DNA from: LMUY01 sp964246185
Lineage (GTDB): Bacteria; Pseudomonadota; Alphaproteobacteria; Acetobacterales; Acetobacteraceae
Assembly: GCA_964246185.1 (NCBI GenBank)
Contig: CAXTPP010000014.1
Span: 1-38,850, forward strand
Length of the DNA: 38,850 nt
Reading direction: 5' to 3'
Below the pieces are notes generated by a model. That model was given only the letters and a program-made list of their open reading frames with translations, was not told where the DNA came from and ran no database searches. A program made the translations under genes and the position numbers. Positions 23,360 through 29,906 of this stretch are shown piece by piece (position 1 is the stretch's first letter; each line of letters opens with the position of its first letter).

Positions 23360-24829
23360 ATGGACGCGCCCGCCCTCCTTCCGGACTGGACCGCCGCAGC
23401 CGGCAACGCCGCCGGGACCGTCGTGCCGGTCATCCTCTCGGGCGGCTCCGGCACCCGGCTCTGGCCGGTGTCGCGCGAAAGCTTCCCCAAGCAGTTCTGG
23501 GGCCTGCTGAACCACGACCGGTCGATGATCGTCGAGACCGCCCTGCGCGGCGTGGCGCCCGGCTTCGCGCCGCCCGTGGTGGTGTGCAACCACGAGCACC
23601 GCTTCCTGGTGGCCGAGCAGCTGCGGCACGCCGGCGTCCCGGGCGCGCGGATCGTGCTGGAGCCGGTCGGCCGCAACTCCGCCCCCGCCATCGCCGCCGC
23701 GGCCCTGCTGGTGGCGCAGACGGACCCGCAGGCGGTGATCTGGATGACCGCCGCCGACTCCGCCATCGAGGATGTGGGCGCGCTGCACGCCATCCTGGCC
23801 CGCGCGGTGGCCGGGGCGCGGGCCGGACGGATCGTGACCCTCGGCATGAAGCCGACCGGGCCGGAGACCGGCTACGGCTACATGGAGATCGGCGGCGCGG
23901 TGGCGGGCGCTTCCGGGGTCCATGACGTGGCGCGCTTCATCGAGAAGCCGGACGCCGCCGGGGCGGCCAGCCTGGTGGCGTCGGGCGCGCTGTGGAACGC
24001 CGGCATGTTCGTCTTCACCGCGGAGACGATGATCGAGGAGCTGCAGGTCCACGCGCCGGACGTGCTGGCGGCGGTGCGGCGCGCCCTGGAAGCGGCGACC
24101 CGGGATCTCGACTTCATCCGGCTGCAGCCCGATGCCTTCGCCGCCTGCCCGAACATCAGCCTGGACTACGCGGTGGCCGAGCGCACCAGCCGCATCGCCG
24201 TGGTGCCGGCCGACCTGCGCTGGTCGGACGTGGGCTCCTGGGGCGCGCTGTGGGAGCTGGGAGGCAAGGACGCGGACGGCAACGTGGCCATCGGCGACGT
24301 GCTGCTGGAAGGCTCCTCGCACTGCTACGCCCGCAGCGACGGCATCATGACGGCCGTGGTCGGGCTGAAGGACGCCGTGGTGGTGGTGACCGAGGACGCG
24401 GTGCTGGCCATGCACCGGGACCGCGCGCAGGACGTGAAGAAGGTGGTGGACCGCCTGAAGGCCGCCGGCCGGCACGAGGCGGTGGCGCACAACCGGGTGT
24501 ACCGGCCCTGGGGCTTCTACGAGAGCCTGATCCACGGCGACCGCTTCCAGGTCAAGCGCATCGTGGTGACGCCGGGGCACAAGCTGAGCCTGCAGCGGCA
24601 CTACCACCGCGCCGAACACTGGGTGGTGGTGAACGGCACCGCGATGGTCACGCGGGACGGCGAGGAGGTGATGGTGCGGGAGAACGAGAGCATCTACCTG
24701 CCGCTCGGCACCGTGCACCGGCTGGAGAATCCTGGCCGCATCCCGCTGACCCTGATCGAGGTGCAGTCCGGCGCATACCTGGGCGAGGACGACATCGTGC
24801 GGATCGAGGACACGTATGGGCGAAGCTGA
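23360..24829 (+). CDS. manC: Mannose-1-phosphate guanylyltransferase / mannose-6-phosphate isomerase
   Basis: A 489-residue type II phosphomannose isomerase/GDP-mannose pyrophosphorylase (AlgA/XanB/CpsB family). The pyrophosphorylase signature GGSGTRLWPVSRESFPKQF lies at residues 28-46, and EKPD/LWNAGMFVF in the middle. The C-terminal cupin isomerase domain has VVTPGHKLSLQRHYHRAEHW with its metal-binding histidines. It turns fructose-6-phosphate-derived mannose-6-phosphate and mannose-1-phosphate into GDP-mannose for surface polysaccharides. Start choice: ATG at 23360 has GGA at good spacing; ATG at 23303 would add 19 residues. It is separated from the wzm/wzt cluster by 12 kb, so a shared pathway is only inferred. 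Confidence 0.93.
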   Translation: MDAPALLPDWTAAAGNAAGTVVPVILSGGSGTRLWPVSRESFPKQFWGLLNHDRSMIVETALRGVAPGFAPPVVVCNHEHRFLVAEQLRHAGVPGARIVLEPVGRNSAPAIAAAALLVAQTDPQAVIWMTAADSAIEDVGALHAILARAVAGARAGRIVTLGMKPTGPETGYGYMEIGGAVAGASGVHDVARFIEKPDAAGAASLVASGALWNAGMFVFTAETMIEELQVHAPDVLAAVRRALEAATRDLDFIRLQPDAFAACPNISLDYAVAERTSRIAVVPADLRWSDVGSWGALWELGGKDADGNVAIGDVLLEGSSHCYARSDGIMTAVVGLKDAVVVVTEDAVLAMHRDRAQDVKKVVDRLKAAGRHEAVAHNRVYRPWGFYESLIHGDRFQVKRIVVTPGHKLSLQRHYHRAEHWVVVNGTAMVTRDGEEVMVRENESIYLPLGTVHRLENPGRIPLTLIEVQSGAYLGEDDIVRIEDTYGRS

Positions 24830-24841
24830 TCGGTTAGCCTG

Positions 24842-25348
24842 CTACCCGTCGGCGCGGGGCACCCAGGGCATGCGCGAAACCTCGATGCCGTCGTCGGCCA
24901 GCCGCTCGGCCTCCTCCGGCGTCGTCTCGCCATAGATGCCGCGCACGCCGCTCCTGCCGTTGTGGATGCGGCGGGCCTCTGCGGCGAAGGCGTTGCCCAC
25001 GTAGTCGCAGCGTTTCTCGACCTCGGCCCGCATCCGCTGCAGCATGGATCGCATCCCGTCCGGCAGCGCCCCGCCCATGGCCGGCTGCGGCGCGAGAGGC
25101 CTGGCTGCCGTTTCCGGCCCGGCTTCGACCGGGGCTTCAACGCCTGTTTCGACCCTGGCTTCAAGCTGGGCGGGAGCTGTGCGGGAGCGGCCCAGCGCCG
25201 GCGCCATCAGGGCGCGCTTCACGTCCGTGACGCCGCAGGCCGGGCATGACAGCAGCCCGGCGCCGGCTTGCTGGTCGAACGCGGCGCTGTCGCGGAACCA
25301 GCCATCGAAGGCATGGTCGCCGCTGCAGCGGAGCTGGTAGTGGATCAT
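24842..25348 (-). CDS. DUF1178 family protein
   Basis: A 168-residue cytoplasmic protein. The N-terminus MIHYQLRCSGDHAFDGWF, the CPACG pair near residue 37, and the C-terminal GIYGETTPEEAERLADDGIE are hallmarks of DUF1178, a small alphaproteobacterial and betaproteobacterial family of unknown function with a putative metal-binding cysteine motif. The middle (about 55-85) is a low-complexity Glu/Val/Ala segment. Its ATG at 25348 overlaps the grxC stop (ATGA). Neighbourhood with grxC and comF is a conserved arrangement in alphaproteobacteria as I know it. Confidence 0.9.
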   Translation of the reverse strand: MIHYQLRCSGDHAFDGWFRDSAAFDQQAGAGLLSCPACGVTDVKRALMAPALGRSRTAPAQLEARVETGVEAPVEAGPETAARPLAPQPAMGGALPDGMRSMLQRMRAEVEKRCDYVGNAFAAEARRIHNGRSGVRGIYGETTPEEAERLADDGIEVSRMPWVPRADG

Positions 25349-25602
25349 CCGGCGCCCAGCAGCGCATCGAGCCTGCCCGCCCGCTCCAGCGCCATCAGGT
25401 CGTCGCACCCGCCGACATGCTGGCCGCCGATGAACACCTGCGGCATGGTTGACCGTCCGGAACGCTGCTCCGCCCGGACCCGTTGCGCGGAGCCGTGCGG
25501 CGCGTCGATCTCGTCGAACGCCACGCCCTTGCGCTTCAGCAGGCTGACCGCCCGCGAGCAGAATGGGCACCATGGCTGGGTGTAGATCTCGATGCGCGGC
25601 AC
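25345..25602 (-). CDS. grxC: Glutaredoxin 3
   Basis: An 85-residue dithiol glutaredoxin that reduces disulfides using glutathione. The active site is C12-P-F-C15 (CPFC in place of the commoner CPYC), the cis-proline motif is TMPQVFIGG, and the glutathione-binding GGCDDL follows. The start is GTG at 25602, consistent with family length, with AAGGA about 11 bases upstream. The stop overlaps the DUF1178 start. It links functionally to gshA in the same window through glutathione, although the genes are 22 kb apart. Confidence 0.92.
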   Translation of the reverse strand: MPRIEIYTQPWCPFCSRAVSLLKRKGVAFDEIDAPHGSAQRVRAEQRSGRSTMPQVFIGGQHVGGCDDLMALERAGRLDALLGAG

Positions 25603-25679
25603 AGCGGCAAGGTCCTTCAAGGGATGCGGTGGTTCAGCAATGGCGACGCACGCGCCCCAAGGCAAGGCTTGCAGGCGCT

Positions 25680-26471
25680 TCAGGGCAAAGCCTCGGCAGG
25701 ACCGGCCGAGCCGGCGCGCGCTCCCACGAGCAAGTCCACCCTGGCTGCGCCGCCGGCGAGCATCTCCAGGGTGCACGCCCCGGCCGTGGCCCCCGTGGTC
25801 AGCACGTCGTCGATCAGCACGACCCGGCGTCCCACGATCGCCGCCTCCCGGCCTGGCCGGATGGCGAACGCGCCAGCGACCGTCCGCGCCCGCTCCCGCC
25901 GGGTCAGGCCGGCCAGGGATTGGGTGGGGCGGGTGCGGCGCAGCCCGTCGGCCACCACGTCCCGGCCGGCGGCGCGGCCGATGGCGTGCGCCAGCAAGGC
26001 CGATTGGTTGTAGCGCCGGGTCAGCAGGCGGCGGCGGTGCAGGGGGACGGGGATCAGGATGTCGGCGTCCCGCAGCAAGGCGGCGCCGGCGCGCGCCATG
26101 TGCTGCGCCAGGGCGGCGGCGATCTCCAGCCTGTCCCCATATTTCAGCGGCAGCACAATGCGGCGGGCCTGGTCGTCGTAGCGCAACGCGGCCCGGCCCA
26201 TGCGCCACGGCGGCGGCTCGGCCGTGCAGGCATCGCAGGACCGCGCCAGCCCGCCCTGGGCCGCGTGCCGGAACGGCATGCCGCAGCGCTGGCAGCACGG
26301 CTCCGTCACGAAGCCGGTCGCCCGGAAGCAGATGGCGCAGAGCCGGCCTGGCGCCTCGACGCCCGCGTCGCACGTGAGGCACCGCGGCGGCAGCGCCAGG
26401 TCCAGCGCGGACCGGGCGGCGGCCGAAAGCCATGAACGGCCCATGGCGAGGGCGTGGGCAACCGTCTGCAT
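25680..26471 (-). CDS. comF: ComF family phosphoribosyltransferase-like protein
   Basis: A 263-residue ComF-type protein. The N-terminal zinc-binding region has paired cysteines (RCLTC, LCAIC, CCQRCG, SCDAC); the middle has YDDQARRIVLPLKYGDR; the C-terminal phosphoribosyltransferase-like domain has VVLIDDVLTTGATAGA as the PRPP loop. The Bacillus homologue aids DNA uptake, and the alphaproteobacterial role is less clear. It lies 77 bases upstream of grxC on the same strand and diverges from the ccdAB remnant. Confidence 0.92.
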   Translation of the reverse strand: MQTVAHALAMGRSWLSAAARSALDLALPPRCLTCDAGVEAPGRLCAICFRATGFVTEPCCQRCGMPFRHAAQGGLARSCDACTAEPPPWRMGRAALRYDDQARRIVLPLKYGDRLEIAAALAQHMARAGAALLRDADILIPVPLHRRRLLTRRYNQSALLAHAIGRAAGRDVVADGLRRTRPTQSLAGLTRRERARTVAGAFAIRPGREAAIVGRRVVLIDDVLTTGATAGACTLEMLAGGAARVDLLVGARAGSAGPAEALP

Positions 26472-26592
26472 GGTGTCAGGTTACGACTGTATGGCAGGAC
26501 GCGTCCACTTGGCTTGGCCAAAGCATCCTTGGCAGCTTGATGAAGTGCGTTTGCCACGCGCATGATACCGAGCCCAGGAAGCAGGTTCTGAT

Positions 26593-26775
26593 ATGCCCAG
26601 TGCAGGCTCCCCACCAGCATCGCCGCGGCGTGCAACGAACGTGACGCTACCAGAGACGCTGTTGCAGGACGCGCGCAGGCGGCACTGGCTGGAGGACAAT
26701 CGAGAGGCGATGCACGCTTGGAATGATCATGTCGCTGAACACGGCTTGCCGCTCGATACCTACCTGCAGTTCTGA
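26593..26775 (+). pseudogene. CcdA-type antitoxin with internal deletion
   Basis: An open frame of 60 codons. The N-terminal part (RRATNVTLPETLLQDA, residues about 12-27) matches the start of the ribbon-helix-helix DNA-binding domain of alphaproteobacterial CcdA antitoxins, and RRRHWLEDNREAMHAWNDHV with EHGLPLDTYLQF matches the toxin-binding C-terminus. The normal stretch of some two dozen residues between them (the rest of the DNA-binding fold) is missing, joined without a frameshift. It would be unable to bind DNA normally. The toxin gene that follows is also degraded. Family assignment is from recalled sequence pattern. Confidence 0.65.
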
Positions 26776-26882
26776 CGGCACGCCACGACATGCATCCAAG
26801 CCCAGGTGCCGGAAACGAAAACCATATGCTCGATCACGACCGCATCACCCGCGCGCTTGACATCCTGCTGGTCGGGTTCTGA
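26775..26882 (+). pseudogene. CcdB toxin remnant
   Basis: In the frame that begins at the ccdA stop, codons give ARHDMHPSPGAG and then, after only six more residues, HDRITRALDILLVGF and a stop at 26880-26882. The first piece matches the beginning and the second the end of CcdB-type gyrase toxins (normally about 100 residues), so roughly 65 internal residues are deleted. The start codon position reads ACG: the expected TGATGGCACG overlap has become TGACGGCACG. A 35-codon product without a start is almost certainly non-functional. Confidence 0.65.
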
Positions 26883-26919
26883 AGGGACCATCTGCAGAGC
26901 GGCAACCAGAGGCTCGCCC

Positions 26920-27756
26920 ATGACCGAGACCGTGTTCGACCGCCGGGCGGTGCGCCTGCACCGGGACCGTGCCGCCAGCCGCATCGCGGAGGTGACGCCG
27001 ATCCTGGCAGAGGTGGCGGACCGGCTGCTGGACCGCCTGGACGACACGACCCTGCGGTTCGGCCGCGCGCTGGATCTGGGCGGGCGCGGCGTCGTGGCGC
27101 CGCGCCTGCGCCAGCGCGGCATCGAGACCGTCAGCTGCGAGCTGTCGCCGGCGATGGCGCGGCTGGATGACGCCATGGTGGGCGACCCGGAATGGCTGCC
27201 GTTCGCCGCCGGCAGCTTTGACCTCGTGGTCGCCAACCTGTCCCTGCACATGGTCAACGACCTGCCCGGCGCGCTGGTGCAGCTGCGCATGGCGCTGCGG
27301 CCGGACGGGTTGCTGCTCGCATCCATGCCGGCGCTCGGCACGCTGGCGGAGCTGCGCACGGCATTGACGGAAGCGGAGGCGGCGCTGAGCGGCGGCGCCA
27401 GCCCGCGCGTGTGCCCGTTCGCCGGCCTGGCCGACTGCGCCGCCCTGCTGCAGCGCGCCGGCTTCGCGCTGCCGGTGGCCGACGCAGATTCGCTCACGCT
27501 GCTCTATGCCGACCCGCTCACCCTGCTGCGGGAGCTGCGCGCGGCCGGGGAGGCGAACGCCGTTTCGCTGCGGGATCGCCGCACGCCGCCCCGCACGCTG
27601 TTCCCAGCCGCCCTGAGCACGCTGCCGCAGCAAGACGGGCGGGCGGTGGCGACGCTGCGGCTGGCCATGCTGACAGGCTGGGCGCCAGGCCCCAACCAGC
27701 CGCGCCCAGCGCCGCGCGGCAGCGGCACGGTCAGCTTGACGGAGGCGCTGCGCTGA
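26920..27756 (+). CDS. SAM-dependent methyltransferase, NDUFAF5-like
   Basis: A 278-residue class I methyltransferase fold. The N-terminus VFDRRAVRLHRDRAA, the SAM motif ALDLGGRGVVAP near residue 50, and FAAGSFDLVVANLSLHMVNDLPGAL near residue 90 match the alphaproteobacterial relatives of mitochondrial NDUFAF5, a complex I assembly factor reported to hydroxylate an arginine of the NDUFS7 subunit. Whether the bacterial protein does the same is unknown. Start ATG at 26920. It diverges from the comF-grxC-DUF1178 block, a neighbourhood conserved in alphaproteobacteria, with the ccdAB remnant in between. A palindromic repeat follows its stop. Confidence 0.85.
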   Translation: MTETVFDRRAVRLHRDRAASRIAEVTPILAEVADRLLDRLDDTTLRFGRALDLGGRGVVAPRLRQRGIETVSCELSPAMARLDDAMVGDPEWLPFAAGSFDLVVANLSLHMVNDLPGALVQLRMALRPDGLLLASMPALGTLAELRTALTEAEAALSGGASPRVCPFAGLADCAALLQRAGFALPVADADSLTLLYADPLTLLRELRAAGEANAVSLRDRRTPPRTLFPAALSTLPQQDGRAVATLRLAMLTGWAPGPNQPRPAPRGSGTVSLTEALR

Positions 27757-27774
27757 CCGGTTCCTGAGCCAGCC

Positions 27775-27852
27775 AGCAAGGCCAGAGGCTCTGCTTCTGG
27801 ACTCCGTCAAAGGCGGGGCCTTTAGCGGGTCTGGGCGGAGACCAGCCTTGCT
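27775..27852. repeat. 78-base palindromic intergenic element
   Basis: The element is bounded by AGCAAGGC (27775-27782) and its complement GCCTTGCT (27845-27852). The left half is nearly the same as that of the 19911-20039 element, differing at scattered positions (CTGCTTCTGG for CTGCCTCTGG), and the right half shares GCGGGTCTGGGC. It lacks the middle of about 45 bases of the longer copy. Inner stems include AAAGGC-GGG-GCCTTT. It lies between convergent genes (methyltransferase and moaA) and may also act as a terminator. Confidence 0.8.
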
Positions 27853-27864
27853 CCCCAAGCGGCT

Positions 27865-28866
27865 TCAACCGCCCGTCAGGCTCATCGTGCGGCCGACGGA
27901 GGCTGCCGGGCGGCGGCGGTCTATGATGAAGTCATGGCCCTTCGGCTTGCGGGCGATCGCCTCGCGGATGGCGGCCTCCAACGCCGCCTCGTCGCCGCCG
28001 CTCCGCATCACGCTGCGCAGGTCGGCCGCGTCGTCCTGGCCCAGGCACATGAACAGCGTGCCGGTGCAGGTCAGCCGCACCCGGTTGCAGCTCTCGCAGA
28101 AATTATGCGTCATGGGGGTGATGAAGCCCAGCCGCTGGCCGGTTTCCGCCACGTCGAAGTAACGCGCCGGCCCGCCGCTGCGGTAGGCCGCCTCGGTCAG
28201 CGTCCAGCGCTGCCGCAGCCGCGCGCGCACCAGGGAAAGCGGCAGGTACTGCTCGATCCGGTCCGCCACGTCGCCCATCGGCATGGTTTCGATCAAGGTC
28301 AGGTCCAGCCCTTCGCGGCCGCACCAGGCGAGCATGTCGTCGAACTCGTCCTCGTTCACGTCCTTCAGCGCCACGGCGTTCAGCTTGACCGCAAGCCCGG
28401 CCGCCTTGGCGGCGCGTATGCCGGCCAGCACCGGCTCGATCCGGCCGCGGCGGGTGATGGCGGCGAACTTGTCCGCAGACAGCGTATCCAGGCTCACGTT
28501 CACCCGGCGCACGCCGGCGGCATGCAGGTCGGACGCGAACCGGGCAAGCTGGGTTCCGTTGGTGGTGAGCGTCAGCTCCTCCAGGCCCTGGCCCAGGTGG
28601 CGGCCGAGGGAGCGGAACAGCGTCATCACGTCCCGCCTCACCAGCGGCTCGCCGCCGGTGATGCGCAGCTTGCGGACGCCCAGGCGTACGAAGCTGCCGC
28701 ACAGCCGTTCCAGCTCCTCCAGCGACAGCACCTCGTCGCGCGGCAGGAACGTCATCTCCTCAGCCATGCAGTACACGCAGCGAAGGTCGCAGCGGTCCGT
28801 CACGGACACCCGGAGATAGCTGATGGATCGGCCGTGCGGGTCGATCATGGTTGAATAGGACGGCAT
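27865..28866 (-). CDS. moaA: GTP 3',8-cyclase MoaA
   Basis: A 333-residue radical-SAM enzyme that, with MoaC, converts GTP to cyclic pyranopterin monophosphate in molybdenum cofactor synthesis. The radical-SAM cluster cysteines are C26, C30 and C33 (CDLRCVYC), RITGGEPLVRRD is the SAM-binding stretch, and the second cluster uses CESCNRVRLTCTG with a later Cys. The C-terminus ends in Gly-Gly, required in known MoaA. Length is typical. The start is ATG at 28866. No other mo genes are near. Confidence 0.96.
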   Translation of the reverse strand: MPSYSTMIDPHGRSISYLRVSVTDRCDLRCVYCMAEEMTFLPRDEVLSLEELERLCGSFVRLGVRKLRITGGEPLVRRDVMTLFRSLGRHLGQGLEELTLTTNGTQLARFASDLHAAGVRRVNVSLDTLSADKFAAITRRGRIEPVLAGIRAAKAAGLAVKLNAVALKDVNEDEFDDMLAWCGREGLDLTLIETMPMGDVADRIEQYLPLSLVRARLRQRWTLTEAAYRSGGPARYFDVAETGQRLGFITPMTHNFCESCNRVRLTCTGTLFMCLGQDDAADLRSVMRSGGDEAALEAAIREAIARKPKGHDFIIDRRRPAASVGRTMSLTGG

Positions 28867-28916
28867 TGCGGTATTGTCGGCGGGAGCGGCGCCTGGTTCA
28901 AGCCCCGCGCGGCGGC

Positions 28917-29105
28917 TCACTCCCGCGGGGCAGCCTCCACCACCTCCAAACTCACCACCTGGGCGTTGATGACGACCTTGCCGGCATGCGGGAAATTCAC
29001 CGTGATCCGGTCGCCGATGGTGGACTGCACTTGTCCCACCCCCCACTCCGGCTGCTGCGGGTGCCGCACCCGTTGGCCGGGCTCGATGTGCGAATGGGAC
29101 GGCAT
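28917..29105 (-). CDS. DUF3553 small protein
   Basis: A 62-residue protein with the DUF3553 pattern: GQRVRHPQQPEWGVGQVQS, then ITVNFPHAGKVVI. This SH3-like beta-rich fold resembles the C-terminal part of some UvrD/PcrA-type helicases, but the free-standing protein's role is unknown. AGGA lies six bases before the ATG at 29105, a good ribosome-binding site. It is divergent from chpT and 50 bases upstream of moaA on the same strand. Confidence 0.85.
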   Translation of the reverse strand: MPSHSHIEPGQRVRHPQQPEWGVGQVQSTIGDRITVNFPHAGKVVINAQVVSLEVVEAAPRE

Positions 29106-29213
29106 GGCGATCCTAACGTGTCCGATGACGGGGGTTTGACACCAGATGCCCACATAGTTTTTGCTCAGGTTGCCGCAGCGTGCCATTTGAAGGCGCAACG
29201 ATGGGAGGCCGCG

Positions 29214-29852
29214 ATGCCCCAGCCGCAAGCGACCTTCACGCAGCTTGCCGAAGCCCTCTGCGCCCGGCTGTGCCATGACCTGGCCGGCCCGCTCGGAACA
29301 TTGATGAACACGCTGGAGCTGATGATCGAGGACCCGGCGACCACGCCGGACGCGCTGCCGCTGGCGAGCGAGGCGGCGCTGGGCATGGCGCGCCGGGTCA
29401 GGCTGCTGCGCGCGGCCTGGGCTGGCGACTGCGGCCCGCTGGACGCGGCCGGACTGGCCGAGCTTGCCGCCGGGCTGCCGCCGCGGGTGACGGCGGAGCT
29501 GGGCGGCCTGCATCCAGGCAAGCACGAAGGCCCCGCTGCCCGCGTGCTGGTCAACCTGCTGCTGCTGGCGGCGGAGGCGCTGCCGCGCGGCGGCGCCGTG
29601 AGCCTGTCCGGGCAGCCCGGCGGCGACATCCTGGTCGCGGTGCAGGGCGCGTCCGCCGCCTGGCCTGCCGCGCTGTGGACGGCTTTGGCCGACCCGGCAG
29701 GCGCCGCGTTCGAGCCGCGCGACGTGCAGCCGCCTTTCGTGGTGATGCTGGCGCGCGCCGCCGGGCTACGGCTGTCGGCGCTGATGCCCGCTGGCAGCGC
29801 CTCGCCCTCGGCGCCGCCGCTGCTGCTGGGACCGCTGCTGGCGCCCGGTTAA
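29214..29852 (+). CDS. chpT: Histidine phosphotransferase, ChpT-like
   Basis: A 212-residue protein of the alphaproteobacterial histidine phosphotransferase family. RLCHDLAGPLGTLMNTLELM near residues 19-38 holds the phosphorylated histidine in the helical-hairpin dimerisation domain; the C-terminal half is a degenerate HATPase-like fold (ARVLVNLLLLAAEALPRGG) without a full ATP-binding set. In Caulobacter ChpT passes phosphate from CckA to CtrA and CpdR. GGGAGG five bases before the ATG fixes the start. It is followed at 54 bases by a hybrid CheA, forming a likely operon with cheA, cheW and cheY. It could be the cell-cycle ChpT or a paralogue serving that operon. Confidence 0.85.
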   Translation: MPQPQATFTQLAEALCARLCHDLAGPLGTLMNTLELMIEDPATTPDALPLASEAALGMARRVRLLRAAWAGDCGPLDAAGLAELAAGLPPRVTAELGGLHPGKHEGPAARVLVNLLLLAAEALPRGGAVSLSGQPGGDILVAVQGASAAWPAALWTALADPAGAAFEPRDVQPPFVVMLARAAGLRLSALMPAGSASPSAPPLLLGPLLAPG

Positions 29853-29906
29853 CCTAATCTTCGGCAGTGCGCGGCCATTATGGCTCCAAGCGCCGGAGCT
29901 TGGTGA

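Noticed and set aside
29849..29863. CtrA-like site (TTAA-N7-TTCG) after chpT
   Set aside because: Only the first half matches TTAA-N7-TTAA, and it includes the chpT stop codon.
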